Positions 11,826 to 25,815 are shown, counted from the stretch's first letter. The stretch: 64,000 bases of DNA from Linyphia triangularis (GCA_963978545.1 OZ021722.1:14822801-14886800), one strand, 5' to 3'. Notes: a model not told the origin generated them from the sequence alone. A program made the numbers and translations.

Positions 11826-11957
11826 TGCTATTTCTAAGTGTATATATTAGTCTAAAATTTGCAGTTTAATCACTCTTTTCTATTTTTTGTGTTTTTCGGT
11901 TCCGAACCTATCATAAATCAAAATGTCAAAGTAGGAGACAATATTTTATGGTTCAAA

Positions 11958-12200
<243 letters not shown>

Positions 12201-12202
<2 letters not shown>

Positions 12203-13515
12203 TTTATCCTAAACATTAGCCAAACATTACCAAACTTTTTATTCGGTTATGGTAAGAGGTTGTGCTGTGAACAGTTTAAGTTTTGATGCTTAAGTTTAAA
12301 GATCATGATAAAGAATTTACCAAGAAACGTGAATTGATCCTGTTTTATTTAAGTCTTTCGGCGCCTCACAACAACCTTACCCAAGTAGCACATCAGTACT
12401 GGCTATTGTCAGAAACAAGGGTTCTGGAAGATTGAATAATTCTGGTCAAAACTCGAGCTTCATACCAAAGTTTTTTTTTTTTTTTTTTTTTTTTTTAATA
12501 ATAAAACGTCAAAAACAATACAAAATATATTTCTGTCCTCCGTTCTTTCTTACAAATAAAATATTTCAACTTTAAAACAGTGCAGTTACATTTCAAAACT
12601 TCCAGAATATTTTATCGAGCACTGGGCGAGATTGACCAATATCGGATTCCAACGACTGATTTACTGCATCGAAATTGTCCAATGTTAGTCACTGATATTG
12701 GCCAGAGTTGTGCTACTGGGGTATCCTTTTCCATCAGCCATACAATTATTTTCGTTTTCCTTCGTTTTCTTAAAATTTCTAAAGCTTTACAAAGGGTCGA
12801 TCACCGCCACTGCTCCCCTAAAGAACCATATCCGCTTGAAGATCTAAGAAATTAAATGTACACTTTTATTTCCCAACAATTAAATTACCTTTTCTCAGTA
12901 CAGTGTCAGTAGTACAGTGCGTTCTTAAGTTTACCTGCTTAGTGTCGTCAACTTTTACATTTTTCCCGATAAGGTTCAGCCTGTAAACTTCCCTGTGTGT
13001 CCTTTGAGTGCCATATTTCCAGTTGGTGGCGAAATTTCGAAACGAAATTTACTTCAACTTCAATATCCTTTCCGCGTGATCTCAGAATTTCAATTGGTAA
13101 CATCATGCACATTCTAACAGCAAATTTCAATCCTCGTTATTTCTATGCAAAGCCAAGGCGGCAAAAGTAACGTAAATTTTGGTTCGGGAGAGATAAAAGA
13201 TTAGATTCTGTCATAGATAGTTTTGATGGATTTTTCACAAAAACTATGAACTTAAGGAATAAGTCGAACACCAACTTATTTAGAGTCGTGGGGTAAGGCA
13301 GGAATTTTGTCATGTGGAAGGTGCGGATCGCATACAGGGGTGAAAGGTAGCTAATTTTTTTTTTTTATTCAATTCTTGATGTTTTAAAAATAATACTTGA
13401 ATTTTTTACTGCAATGTTAATAGAAGGTTTTGCAATAATTTTTAGTTCAACTGAATAATTTAATTATTTATAAATGTACATTTATTGTAACCCTTGTGAT
13501 GACTTCTTTCTTATG
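12201..13515. other. Intergenic sequence without a recognised gene
   Basis: I see poly-T at about 12471-12497 and no conserved coding frame. The open frames at 12580-12855 and 12948-13130 resemble nothing I can name. Confidence 0.5.
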
Positions 13516-13697
13516 GTTGGTTGTATTCAGATTATCTGGCGCCGTCAGCAACACGGGGGCTATAATGCGCCGAAACATTTCGTCATTTTACAAACCAACA
13601 TACATTTACAAACACCCATGCCTAACACGGGACTCGAACCCGCAACCTCGCGGTCTAGAAGCTAGCACGCTAACCACTATACCGTTTAGTCGGCCTT
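13516..13697 (-). mobile_element. SINE family 1 (full length)
   Basis: Same unit as at 3471. A perfect 13-bp duplication CTTCTTTCTTATG is at 13503-13515 and 13698-13710, the second longest and cleanest in the window, so a recent insertion. Intergenic. Confidence 0.93.
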
Positions 13698-13710
13698 CTT
13701 CTTTCTTATG

Positions 13711-16221
13711 AATTTAGTCACTTTTTTCCAATTTTTGAAACACCGGGGTTTGCAAGTAAATACTCTTGACCCTCTCAAGGACATTCATGTTTAGAGAGGT
13801 TTATACATTGTAGTGCCCGTGGGCAGACTACAAACTATTATTATCATGACATGGAGGAAATTTTCTATGAAAATATATAGGGTCTTTCAGAGAGGACTTC
13901 CTAAAGAAAAGACAAGTTGTATATAGGATAGAAAGGTATGGAATTTGAAATATACTGGTATGCAATATTACTCACAAATTTGAAATATGGCAACAAATTG
14001 TTGTAAAATCTGGATATAGAGGAATAAGTTTATTATTTCCCACTTGCTCATGAAAAAAAGACCTTATGATCCTAGAGCCCAAACGGTTACTTTTGCAGAA
14101 TGCATTGGTTTTCTAAGACACACAGACGGGTTTTTGGTATCCCATATTCATCAGTTTTGTGTATTGACAAATCCTTCCGAACGAAAATGGGCCTAATCGT
14201 AAACCATACGAAGCCTTCATCAAATTTACTCCATCAAGCAATTTAAAAAACTAGTATATTTAAAATTCCACTCCTGACGGTTTAATTTACAGTTATTATT
14301 TTTTAAATAATCATCAAGATTTCTTAATTTGTTTGTGGATTAACTGTGTGACAAATTCTATTACAGTAACTCACTACTTTCCGCCTAATTTATTTATTTT
14401 GGACGAAAGGACAGACAGACATCGAGGTGATTCTGTAAGAAGCGTCCCGTGTTTTCGCCTTTGAGGTACGAAATACTAATAAACAGAGAAAATATCACTT
14501 CATGCTATACATTTCGCACCTTGCTTCTTCCATCTCAACATTGCCTTCAGTTACAACTAATTGAATCTTCAAATATAACACATTCTTCTGCGGCTTTTTT
14601 GTAGGCAATGGGTGTTGTAATTACCAGCTCTAAATACTCTACCAGAGCAAAAGAGCAGTTCAGGTTCTTGAGACTCAAGACAGATGATGACCTTTTCAGA
14701 AAATTAATGATACTTATTTCATTTTTGAAATATTCTGTTGAGGGAACTGTTTATGGCGGCCTAAGCCCTAATCTCCCTCGAAGGAGCGGGGGGGGGGGGG
14801 GTCAACAGAGTGACTCACATCCGGGCTGATCTGCAACAATGGGAGAGGGGGGATGGAGAAGGGGGGGAGGGGGACGAAGAAGTGTTGCACGTTTTGGACA
14901 TTTGGGTTTTTAGTTTTTAGTAAGCTCTGTAGTATCACTATCTCCACTCCTTACATCTCTGCTGCTGTTCTTGAGTAGATTATTCAATAGTAACAATTTA
15001 TTTTGAAGTATGTTTTTATTTTGATGATTTGTTTTCAATTGATAGGAAGAAATTTCTTTCAACTGCCCAGGCTCCTCCCTCAAGCATTTTTAAAGATGGT
15101 TTTTGTCAGGGCGAGAAAAGTCTCCAGAGTCTTCCTAAGAAGGACAACGCCCATCTCTTCCCTTCAGAAATTGAATTGCTTATCTCCGACAGAAACAAAA
15201 CTGTATCAAATATATTTTGAATGTCATCGCTTTGAAAATAGGACGTTTCTGCATGTAAACATTGCATCTGCTACAGAAGGAAAAAAAACGCCTCTCTAGA
15301 GGACGCTTTGCAAACAAAGAAAATCAAAACAACTTTCGGTTCTGCAGTATCGGGAGTGAAATACTGCTTAACGCGCATAACATTGAAGCCATACTTGGAA
15401 ATACATTTCATCTGAAAAATAGGCTCATCTTCCTTTATCGCCTGTGGTGATGGGATTTCAACACAACTTGGCGATAACTTTTTGTCACATGGGCGACTAA
15501 AAGTGTTGCGTTTTGTGTGGTTTCGCTGTTTAAAAACGCACTCCTTTTCGCCCTCTTTTAAGAAAAATAACAAAATACATATGATGATAACTCTATCATC
15601 AGGTTTTGCGAATATAGAAATCAACAATCGAAACAAATGTGAAACAAACACTTACCTCAATTTCCTTTGCTATCGTGTTGCTAAATCATCAGATGGGAGG
15701 TTACTGCGTCACAATCACTATCAAGGCTTTTTGGCGTTGGCGGTATTATTAAAGTGACGCAGCCATTGTTCCCACTTCAACTTTTCAATGCCGTCCGAAA
15801 GATGTCGCCACCAGCCAACGAATGAGTCGGTTTTCTTTTCTAGATTATGTCCTTTTATTTTCATACGTCCGATTTCCGGTAATCTAAAATATCCTGAAAT
15901 GCTGGATATCCTGAAATTCCGTAATTGTGATAAAAAAAAAAAATTACCTATTGTTTCAAATTTAAATAAACATGATTTTTCCTCCTCCTTGCATTTAATC
16001 GGTCCAACAAGGAAAAGAACATTTGTTTACTTTTTCAAGAAATTAAACTGTTGCTGTCATCTTCAATCATACGAGGGAAAGTGACAGTATGCTTTTTTGG
16101 CGTTATACGTCTTATAAGGTATCTACAGGCCGAGTTGAAAAAAGTTACAGTTAAAATTATATTTCATAAATAAAATATTCGTCAAAAATTACATTTCAAT
16201 GTCCTGTTAATTGTAACAACA
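13711..16221. other. Intergenic, contains an unassigned open frame
   Basis: The longest frame is 15271-15651 on the minus strand (126 codons), overlapped by plus-strand frames of similar length. Neither matches a family I recognise. A perfect-looking donor GAG|GTAAGT on the minus strand at 15656/15655 follows a GC-richer stretch (15660-15790), so a small minus-strand gene or a 5' exon is possible but not demonstrated. G-rich runs lie at 14790-14870. Confidence 0.3.
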
Positions 16222-17251
16222 ACTACAATCAGGCGCGGATTTAGGGGGGGTGCGGGGGGTGCGACCGCACCCCCCATGAAGTATCTCGTTTAAATTATTT
16301 TTAAATGGCAGTTTCACCGAGTTCAAAAAAAAAAAAAAAAAAAAAAAAAACTTAAATTTCATTAATTATTGTAAAATCTATTTTTTACTTAATATCAATA
16401 TCGATGGAAATCAGCAAACAAAATTAAGCTTTTTATGACATTCTTCTTGCCTCATTAATACAGATTTTTAAGCCACTTAACCTAACTCCTTATTTCGTTA
16501 CCCGTAGAAGGAATGGGCTTGAAAAAGGACGAGTAGATCGGGATTGTGTTGACCTGCAATGTACAGCTCAAAGAATCTTCACCCCTTGTGTGATTCTCAA
16601 ATTAAAAAATGAATTTTGAAGGACCATTTAAAAATATCTCAATTTCACCACGATTTTCTCCTTGATCAGAGGCCAATTAATTATAAAGGTTTAATATCGG
16701 GGTGCCATCGCACCCCCTAAACTTCATTCGATGTACAAAAAATCATGCACTAAAATAGCTTTACAAAAAATCCTTTAATTGTAATTGGAAAATAAAATGC
16801 CTAATTCATAATTAAGAAAAAGCTTTGATCAAATCGGCACTATAGCATTATTTCAATTCTACAAAATATTGCAAGAACTTAAGTTCCGATCAAGATACTA
16901 TGGCTAAATTAGGACCAAGAAGTTTCTCTTCATTCTTTCCTAAAGATCTTAAAACAGCCCAGGGAAGGGAACAAAATGACCCCTTTGTGTGACCTTGAAT
17001 TTGAAGGACACAAACAAAGTAATAAAATTTGAGGAGTCATACTATCCCCTCCCTTGCACGTGACATTGCCCCATATCCCATATCACATGCGAGTTGCAAA
17101 ATTACTAACATGCCTCTACGCCTCTACTCTGGGGTGGAAGTAAATGGAATGGTCATTCTTTCTTGAGTTGGAGGGTGCATGCTATGTCTAGATTGTTTGT
17201 TTCTTCAATTGGTATGGCAGTGCAAGATAATTAACAGTAATATATAACCAT

Positions 17252-17695
17252 GATAAGATTTTTTTAATATTACTATTTATTTTACAAAATGTAATATAAC
17301 ATTAACAATTTGTTTTAGTTTAGACATTTTCTTTTTCTAAATATGTTTGAATATTTCATTTTTGACCGAATGATCAGAAGTAGCGATTTATCCTACACAC
17401 TCATATTTGATATTTTATGTAATTATCAAAGTAACTCTCAATTCAATACCATCAGTATATGAATAGATTGTAATAAAATATTTAATTCTTATAAAAATGA
17501 ACTGATTTTATTGGATTAACCCATTGTATCTGCACCCTTTCATATGCAAAATCATTAAAGCCCTGTGATAAAGTCAAACAAAATTACTTTTTTAAATTAT
17601 AAAAATGTAATTTATCCTTAAAAGTTTAAAGTGAGTTCCATATAGTTTTCAACTTCTTTTCAAAATATTGAGGATCATAGCCTAGCACGTTTTTA
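17252..17695 (+). repeat. Internal direct repeat of the hAT element, copy 1
   Basis: It is about 80-85 percent identical by eye to 19551-19973 over its whole length (shared blocks include ATTTCATTTTTG.CCGAATGATC and TAATTTATCCTTAA). The two copies are 2.3 kb apart. Confidence 0.8.
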
Positions 17696-18648
17696 AATGT
17701 TGCTATGCTCCAATCTCACTCACAAAAGAGGTATACTCCCCTACCATACGAAAAGTCACCGGGTCGAGCAATATTTAGCGCTCTGTAGTCTGTTTTCAAA
17801 TTGAGTAAAGACTTTAAAAATTTTGACTAGTAATCGATTGGTGAGCTACTTCCTGATAGTTTTCCGAGGTTTCTCTTATTTAAGATGTATATGAAGTCCA
17901 TTTTTCCCTTGAAAGACCATCTGGTAGATGTTCCCTGCTTGATAAATAAACTAATCAGAATCTAACGTTGTCCCGGTGCAGTATCATGTAGCACTTGTGC
18001 CTGGAAATATCCCATACAACGACATTTATTGCTACTAGAAGAATATCAAGTAATTTAACATAATTGTAAAACTAGTCAGCTTAGATTGCAAATTTGTAAA
18101 TATTGCTCATTCGCAGCTTTTGGCAGTTTTCATTTGTTCTGTTAAATAAAAGTCAAAATTGTTTTGTATGAATTTATTATTTAAATATGAATGACTGAAA
18201 TATTGGGAACAATACCGATGACTTACAAATAATTTAAATCAGTTAATGTTAAAATCTTTTTAAATGTATTTTTTTTTGTTTCTTTCTTTTCTTTCTAATT
18301 CTAATTTCAAATGTGCTTTTGTAAGTGTGACTCAAACTTGATGGTAATATGACTGATAATGTCTAATATGAGACACAATATGTAACCGATTTGAGATGCT
18401 ACTTGTGATGAAAAAGCAGGTTCTATGGTTATATGAACATTATTATTATTATTACAATTTTACCTGCTGTAACTAATTTAGTTTGGAATTTTATTTGAAT
18501 ATAATGCAGAAATTTAAACTAATTTTCAGATGATATAAAGCTGTTTGTTTAAAAAATCTGCTCTTTTTTTTTTAATTTTTTTTTTTTTAAATATGAGGAT
18601 TTGTGTGTTGACGGTTTAAGATGGTCTTTGAGTACATTTTCCTAATTT

Positions 18649-18757
18649 AAGTTCCCTTAAATCATATTTATAAAAGAAAATATAGTGTTATGTTAAAGCT
18701 AAGTAAAAGTTCCCTTAAATCATATTTATAAAAGAAAATATAGTGTTATGTTAAAGC
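18649..18757 (+). repeat. 51-bp exact tandem duplication
   Basis: 18649-18699 and 18707-18757 are identical, separated by 7 bp; probably a recent replication slippage inside the hAT element. Confidence 0.93.
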
Positions 18758-19550
18758 AATCTTAAAATTTATATTAAAGTACAGGTTGGATATAATTAAA
18801 ATCTATCTATTTAGAGAATTTTTGCAACTAAAGGAAAATATAAAGCTTTAAGATGAAAAGGGCTTATATGGCTGTTAGTTTTACATGTTATTCCTTATAA
18901 ATGAAATAATAAATCAAAATGAAATCAATCCAATGAAGTTTTAAATATATTGTTGTTCTTGAAACGTAATTAGCAAAAATCCAAACAGTTATATCTTAAA
19001 GTTTTCATTTCAAAAATTTTATGATAATGTTTAAACAGCATTACCCGATTTTCCCAGCAGTACTAATACAAAATTTCAAAAAGATTTATTAATTTCTACA
19101 GACTCCGGACTGATCTAAACAACACCAGTTTAATTATGGCCCGCCTGCACCTTAAAAACTTTCGCGGATGTCAGAAATAAAGCATACGTACCCTTTGATA
19201 TTAGTAACCCCCTAACCAAATCAGAATTATATTAAAGTTTTAAAAGAAATTTATACTGGATTAATACAGAAAATCTTTATAGAATTTGATAATATTGTTG
19301 ATGCGTATTTAACCAATTAAAAGAAAAGAAAGTTTACATAATAAATAAATAAAAAATTTGAGAGCGCCATAGTAAAAACTATCTTATTTTCAAAGATAAT
19401 TTTTTTTTTTTTTACTAAAAAACTGTACACACACGCACATTGAGGTCAACGCACTCACTCTTTTTTACTATAAAGTTCGAATATATGTTAATTTAGTTAG
19501 AGCAGTCTTAGTAGTGCATCAATATGTAGGGTTAAGGTGACCTAACATTG

Positions 19551-19973
19551 GTAAGATTTTTTTTTTTTTTTTAATTTTACTTATTTCACAAAATGTAATA
19601 TTTTATCAACAATATTTGTTTAGATCTTTGTTTTTTCCGAAAAATGTTTAAATATTTCATTTTTGTCCGAATGATCCGAAGAAGGGACTTATCGTGCACA
19701 CTGATATTCGATATTGTGTGCAATTATCAAAGTAATATTTGAATAGATTGTAACAAAATATTTCATTCTTATAAAAATAAACTGATTTTACTGAAATAAG
19801 CATTATATCTACACCCTTTCATATGCAAAATCCTTAAAACCCTTTAACAATGTCAAACGAAATTATTTTCTTAAATTATAAAAATGTAATTTATCCTTAA
19901 CAGTTTAAAGTGAGTTCCATGTTGTTTTGTACTTCTTTTCAAAATATTAAGAATCATAGCCAAACACGTTTTT
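19551..19973 (+). repeat. Internal direct repeat of the hAT element, copy 2
   Basis: Second copy of 17252-17695. It stops exactly where the nested family-B repeat begins, so its end may have been cut by that insertion. Confidence 0.8.
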
Positions 19974-19975
19974 AC

Positions 19976-20500
19976 TTTCAGTTATTTTTTCCTTTTTCCC
20001 ATGGTTTTAAAACATCCCGATTTCAAAAAAGTGGTCTAGATAAAATGTCTATCTGTACGTGGTCAGCATAACTCCTAAGCGAATTGACGTACGATAGTCA
20101 AATTTGGTGTGCGGGTTAGTGGTAGACATGGGACCTACGATTAAGGTTGCGCAATGGTCCCAACCGAAATTCCCATAGAAATCTGATAAAAGCGGAAAAA
20201 GCTGAAAAACGAGTGCCTTTAACACTCGCTTTTCAACCTTGAGCATCGCCCATCAACGATTGATATTTTTCTGTTTTTTGTACAAGGAATGACAATGTAA
20301 TGTCTATTGAATATCATCACCAATTTTCGCGTTTCGGCGTTTTTTCCCAGTTTTTTTTTTTTCTTCCCCTCTCTCTTCCCACATAAAAATATCGCCAAAC
20401 CCTCGATTTTCATTTAAATAAAGGAAAATATGGAAACAGTAAATAATGCCGTATCAAATTTGAATGCAAGGATCAATATTATAGTGTATAGTCTCAAGTT
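19976..20500 (+). repeat. Repeat family B, nested in the hAT element
   Basis: It has the family marks GTGGTCAGCATAACTCC, GCGGGTTAGTGG and CATGGGACCTAC, then a 3' part with ATAATGCCGTATCAAATTTG. The middle is shortened relative to the copy at 11195. Confidence 0.75.
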
Positions 20501-21047
20501 TATGTAACTTATATTTTAATTTACTAATGTGATGTCAAACACAGTTGAAAAGCATTGTTTAACTTTGGAAATTATTAAAACTTTATGAATATAGAGTTTA
20601 ATGTACCTGCAGTATTGTCTAAAGTCGTTAAAAGATCTGCCGCCTCTTTTCTGCATTAAATTATTTATGATGTTGAATATATTGGTTAATTAACTTGCAT
20701 AAAAAAAGTTGAATTTTCAGGGTTGTTGAACTTTTTACACTTCACCTGATCTGCATGAGATATTTTTTTGAACTCTTAAATATTCTTTTTCTAATAAAAA
20801 ATACTAAATATTTATAATGTAATTTTTTATTACATTTTCGGGGTAATTTGTTATATGGGACGCAAAAGAGGATGGTCAAACCCTCTAATTTTTATTCCCA
20901 TTGAACCCTGGTAGTATCATACTAATTGATGATACCCCTTCCCTCCCCCTCTCTTCCAAGTTGAAAAATTATTACCACGACTGTAACCACTCACGGTCAT
21001 AATCGCACCCCCCGTGATTGACCTCTAAATCCGCCCCTGACTACAAT

Positions 21048-21340
21048 CTCATTTGTGTTTAGTTTGCAGCTTTGAAAACAACCTCCTTATTATAGGACAA
21101 TGGTGTGAACTTCATCTTCATTGAGCTACCTCGTCACTGAAATGTCTTCAAATTTGGTCTGAATTATTTTTTACAACATTGAAGCAAAATAAGAGGGTAG
21201 GACTCAAAAATTCTGACCTTTAATATTTTTGACCACCCTAATACTGCGCGTGCAAACCTCTTGCTTTTGAAAACTAAGAAAAAGCGGAGAAAAGTTGTCA
21301 AATTCAAAGGAAAAAAGTAACTTAGGCGGAAAAAAAGTTT

Positions 21341-21396
<56 letters not shown>

Positions 21397-22539
21397 AATA
21401 TTACCACCTTGTACCTTTTCCTCCCCCCCCCCCTCACTCCTTCCTTTGTCAATATTCTTGCCTATAGAATAATGACAAGGGGGAGTTGGGGGCGGGGGGT
21501 GGGGGGGGGGGTGCAAGGTGGTAAAATTTTTGCTCAAACCTTGATTTTTCAAATATCGGAATTGGATTTCTTTCAGAAATATATTTAATACATACGGTAT
21601 AATTTTTTTGTACAAAGGAATTAATTAAAATTAGATTATATGCTTCTTTTTTTTTCCCCTTAAATCTTACCACTTTTATAGCCAGGCGCTCATGCAAACA
21701 ATACCATATTTTACGCTGTATAATAAAATAAATTGTGTAGCAATATAACTGAGAAATTCGAGAAACAAATGGAAGTTTATCATATAGACAGTTATAGAAA
21801 CATCTGCTGCGCCCTGAACATTCTCTTTAGGTCTGCAAATGAAGGAAGTAAAACATGACATATATATTTAATGATTCATCTAACAATGATCCTCACGGTC
21901 ATGCTTTTCTTCTCTTTCTATTGAGGAAAGGAATTATTTTCAGTTTCAGTGAGATACAGGCAAGTTAAGAGACGACAAATTTCGCTTGTCACGGTATTCT
22001 GATGCACAAAAACACAAAGTGCTTCTGAATGGCGGAAGTCCTTCAAAAATTATATTTGTTCATACTCTATAGAACCAGTTTCTGGAATTCCCATTCCAGA
22101 GAATATGCTAAAATTACAAATATAAAAAAAATTCTGTTTAAAATAAAGTTAATTGAAGAGGCAGTGTAATAAAAATACGTCTGCAATTAAATTATACTGT
22201 TCAAGCATTAGTATAGGTGTGGTAAATTAATAATTTAATTTTTTTTTTTCGTACATTTATTTATTTTTCATAAAAATATGAAGGAATCTTACGAATACAA
22301 TGAATAGAAAACATGGCCTTTTCTTTCATTTGCAATACCTATTTTATTAGGGTAGAGAGGAAAATTTTTGTATTTTTTTTAGATATATTTTTAAACGAAA
22401 GCTTATTTAAAATTATTACTATAGCCACCTTTTTACTTTTAATTACTCAAATGCAAAATACAGGCTGATGAGATTATTAGATTTTGTAATAAATAATTTA
22501 GGGTTTATTATTATTATTATTTTCCATTTCTATACGTTT
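21048..22539. other. Intergenic, homopolymer-rich
   Basis: It holds a poly-A run of about 43 (21349-21391) and C- and G-runs at 21421-21515 that create artificial open frames on both strands. I see no gene. Confidence 0.6.
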
Positions 22540-22770
22540 TGAAACATTATGTGTCAAAAAAAAAAAAAAAAAAAAATTTAAATTGTCTGTGTGTCTTTGT
22601 TCACGTGGTCATCATTGCGCTAGCGCACAATGTAGCTGCCATTTAAAATTTATTTTTCAGCAAATGCTAACGATTTTCTCAAAATCGCTGAGGTAATGCC
22701 TCTTAATTTACTATCGCATTTTTTCACGATGGAGACTTTGAAAGAACTTCTAATAAATTGGTTTAGAACC
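22540..22770 (+). repeat. Repeat family B, partial copy
   Basis: It carries CACGTGGTCATCAT, GTAGCTGCCATTTAAAA and CAAAATCGCTGAGGTAATGC, with internal loss of the central block. It abuts the next copy in the same orientation. Confidence 0.65.
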
Positions 22771-22809
22771 ATGCTGCCCATCAAGAGCCTCGATTATAAC
22801 TCTTCATGA

Positions 22810-23370
22810 ACCATTTTTACTTTCAATTACACATATGTATACATAAGTAATGAAAGTATAGCATTCGGTCAAAAAACAAATCATTTTTTTTTTTTTTTTT
22901 TTGCATTTCTCCACGTTTTGGAACATCCTGATTAGAAAAAATGGTCGGGAAGAAATGTCTGTCTGTATGTGTACGTGATCATCATAACTCCCAAACAAAT
23001 TAACCACGATGGTGGGCGGGCTAAATGAAATCTACCATTAAGGTTTTCGTCAAAATCACGTATGCGCATAAGGTTGAAATCACGAAAAAATAATTTTCTC
23101 AACAAATTTCTGAAAAATAACGGCTCTAACGATTTTGATTAAAATCTCTGTGCTAATGCCTCTTAATGTGTTCTAATTTGTGTAATAACTCTCCGAAATT
23201 TCTATAGAAGTGCGATAAAAGCGCAAAAAGTTGAAAAACGTGTGCCTTTAACATAGAACCCTCTGCCCTTGAGCATCGCCCATCAAAGATTGATTTTTTT
23301 GTTTCACTTTCAAGAAAAGACAATGTAATGTCTATCTAATAGCATCGCCAATTTTGCCCTTTTGACGTGT

Positions 23371-23406
<36 letters not shown>

Positions 23407-23580
23407 GCCTATGTAAAAATTATTGCCAAAAATATCATCAAACTGGCCATTTTTATTCAAATGAGTGAAAACATGGAAACGATAAATAACACGATAAAAA
23501 ACGATATACAACAACAAATTTTAATGCAATGACCAATATTATATTATAATTGAAGGTTGTGCGATGTTACACACTCTTAG
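22810..23580 (+). repeat. Repeat family B, longest copy
   Basis: It opens with a short inverted repeat (TACTTTCAATTAC ... GTAATGAAAGTA, about 22819-22860), runs through all family marks and ends at GTTGTGCGATGTTACACACT. This copy gives the best view of both ends. Confidence 0.78.
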
Positions 23581-24131
23581 TTTAGAATTCCGTGGTGCAC
23601 ACAAAGAAAAGTGTTACGAGGTGGGGGGAAAAAATCAGAATTCCACCTTTTCTGTTGAGAACATTCTGTTCATTTTTTAAATTTTTTTTTTTTAAATCCC
23701 CATTATAAATCTCAACTTTTTTTTTCTTTAAATTATTGAAAGAATTGATATACGTGAATATCTTTTCATTTCCTTTTATTTGTCGAAAAATATATTTTTT
23801 GGAAATGGAATTCCTTTTTCATAAATTTGAAAGACAAATTAACAACGGATAGTAAATTATTTCGCTATTAAGTTCTGCCTCCAAATTTAATCGCAATATG
23901 GCCCCCTACTTTGATTTACCACCACCAATTATGAAAACGTGGCGAAGGATTCAATTTATGGAATTATTCCTTTTATACACCATTACTTTCCTCTTTTGCT
24001 TTTTTAAAAATCCTTTTCATACTTCAAGGAAGATTTTTTTAAAAAATATCTCCTAATTGATTGGAACACAAATGAATGAAAGAAATCTATAAATTAAAAT
24101 AATACTAACAAGCTATCAATTCTACGTTTAT
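23581..24131. other. AT-rich intergenic sequence
   Basis: No gene, RNA or recognisable repeat is visible here. Confidence 0.5.
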
Positions 24132-24505
24132 AATGAGGAAGTCTTAGTAAGGATCATTCCCTATACTCGCTATGTTACAATCATCTAGCCCAGTGCATTT
24201 AGAAACTACTTTCTACAAAACCTTGACATTAGGTGAGTAGGTACGAAAATGATCATTTAAGGAAATGACATAAATTTAAAACACGAAAATGGCGTCTAAT
24301 ATATTTTGTATTTGAAATCTTTACGTCAATGCCTATACAGTGGTGCCCTCTGCAATAGTCTTTTGCTTTTTTTAATTTTTATTTATAATAGAGAGACATT
24401 AAATGGAAACAAATTATATGTCATTTCATTAAGTGATCATTTTTGTACCGGCTCACCAAATATTAACGTGATCAAATCATTATTTAGACCAATTCACAAT
24501 TTATA
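24132..24505 (+). mobile_element. Foldback MITE family C, copy 1
   Basis: It begins AGTAAGGATCATTCCC and CTCGCTATGTTACAATC; the right half carries the reversed motif (AAGTGATCATTTTTGTACC) but is cut short. It shares its left arm with three other copies in the window. Confidence 0.72.
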
Positions 24506-25204
24506 TTTGTAAACGGTACACTTATAGATAGACGAACATATGGATGGAAATCATCGAGATTTTTGCTTTTGTGGAATCAACGTGCCATGCTGACCAAAAG
24601 CAAAATAAATTGTTAGTCCATCGCGGCAATATATCTCGGATATCACCGATATATCGTTTTTTTTTTTTTTTAAAGGATGCGCTAGGCCTAACTTCGTCAA
24701 AAAATTCGAGCTTCATTTTTTCGACAGTTACTAAGATTCCACTTGTGGATGAAAAAGTTATAATTCGTAAGCAAATTAGGAGCAGTGACAAAAAAAAAAT
24801 CATTCGGAATCTTCATACTTGTGTAAGATACAATTATTAGTGCGATGGACAGATATCATTAAGGTGGGAAAAAATAATAAATAAGCGATATAATACGAAA
24901 AATACTGTTTATTCATTACCATAAAATTGTAGCCTTGATTGGCTCTTATTATTTTTGAGGACCGGGGGTATGTAGTTCAATTTTCGGAATTTTGTTGCAG
25001 CAGCTAAACAGGCCATAGCAATAAGTTTGTTATAAAAGGGGAAAATTGAATAATCTTTCTCATTGTGCCTTGTTTTTTATGAATCGTACCTGCATAGCAT
25101 TTTTACATCACCATCTTAAATAAGTGATAAGCACGGCATTATCCTGTCCTAACTATGAATATAACCATAGACAAGTTTCGAATTCATTCTTCAATTGTGT
25201 TCTA

Positions 25205-25815
25205 AATAACTAGCTGCATGGACCCGCATTACTGGGTATTCAATCCGACACAATTCTTTGAATTAAAATGGGATCTGTGGTGGCACTGGTTACAAGCCAC
25301 ACAGTTTTGCACTTCAACCGTCTAGCAGGACTTGGGACTTCTCAACTCGACTGACACAGAGACTGTTCGGATTCTTCCGCGGACGACCTGAGAGTTGTGT
25401 CTTAACAAAAGATAATCTAGAAAATGTCTATCGTATTTAAGCTTTAACTAATAAATAATTATTTAGATAAAAGAAAGACACCTTCTTCTACTGGGTCATA
25501 TACTTCTTCTGCACAAAAGTTGTGACAACTGTTTTACACCTCAATGACGATTTTCTTTTGAGAGGTACATTACAAACATAACATGTATTGACATAACTAT
25601 AGACTGTAACTCGACAAAAAAAATTTCACCGTGTATTTACTATTTTGTATGCTTTTAAATCGTGTAAAAGGGTATTGATATACAACAAAACCCTCTACAA
25701 TAAATAAACTATAAATAGACACAAACTTTATTCAAATTGGTCAGTCCAATTGATAAGTGAGTTGTAGACGTACATACATACAGACATACTTCGGATTTTA
25801 TATATGAATAGAGAT
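25205..25815 (+). mobile_element. Degenerate non-autonomous element, TAACTAGCTG...CAGACATAC type
   Basis: It starts AATAACTAGCTGCATGGACC and ends GTACATACATACAGACATAC then TTTTATATATGAATAGAGAT. This end pair resembles a widespread class of arthropod interspersed repeats. It ends about 260 bp before P450-B. Class assignment is from general memory of such ends, so weak. Confidence 0.4.

Larger units (their letters stand above)
16230..21039. mobile_element. hAT-type element, 4.8 kb, no intact transposase
   Basis: The terminal repeats are CAGGCGCGGATTTAG (left) and, reversed, CAGGGGCGGATTTAG (right), and they sit between a perfect 8-bp duplication ACTACAAT (16222-16229 and 21040-21047). Eight-bp duplications and CAGGG-type ends are diagnostic of hAT elements. 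The sub-terminal regions are C/G-rich (GGTGCGACCGCACC). No frame above 60 codons that could be a transposase remains. It contains a 0.42 kb internal duplication, a 51-bp tandem duplication and a nested family-B repeat. Confidence 0.88.

Noticed and set aside
12948..13130. 60-codon minus-strand frame
   Set aside because: Short, no family similarity and no neighbouring splice signals.
14608..14829. 73-codon plus-strand frame ending in a Gly run
   Set aside because: The tail is a poly-G tract and the rest has no recognisable motif or splice context.
21295..21615. Open frames of 82-97 codons on both strands around 21.3-21.6 kb
   Set aside because: They are produced by poly-A, poly-C and poly-G runs and have low-complexity translations.
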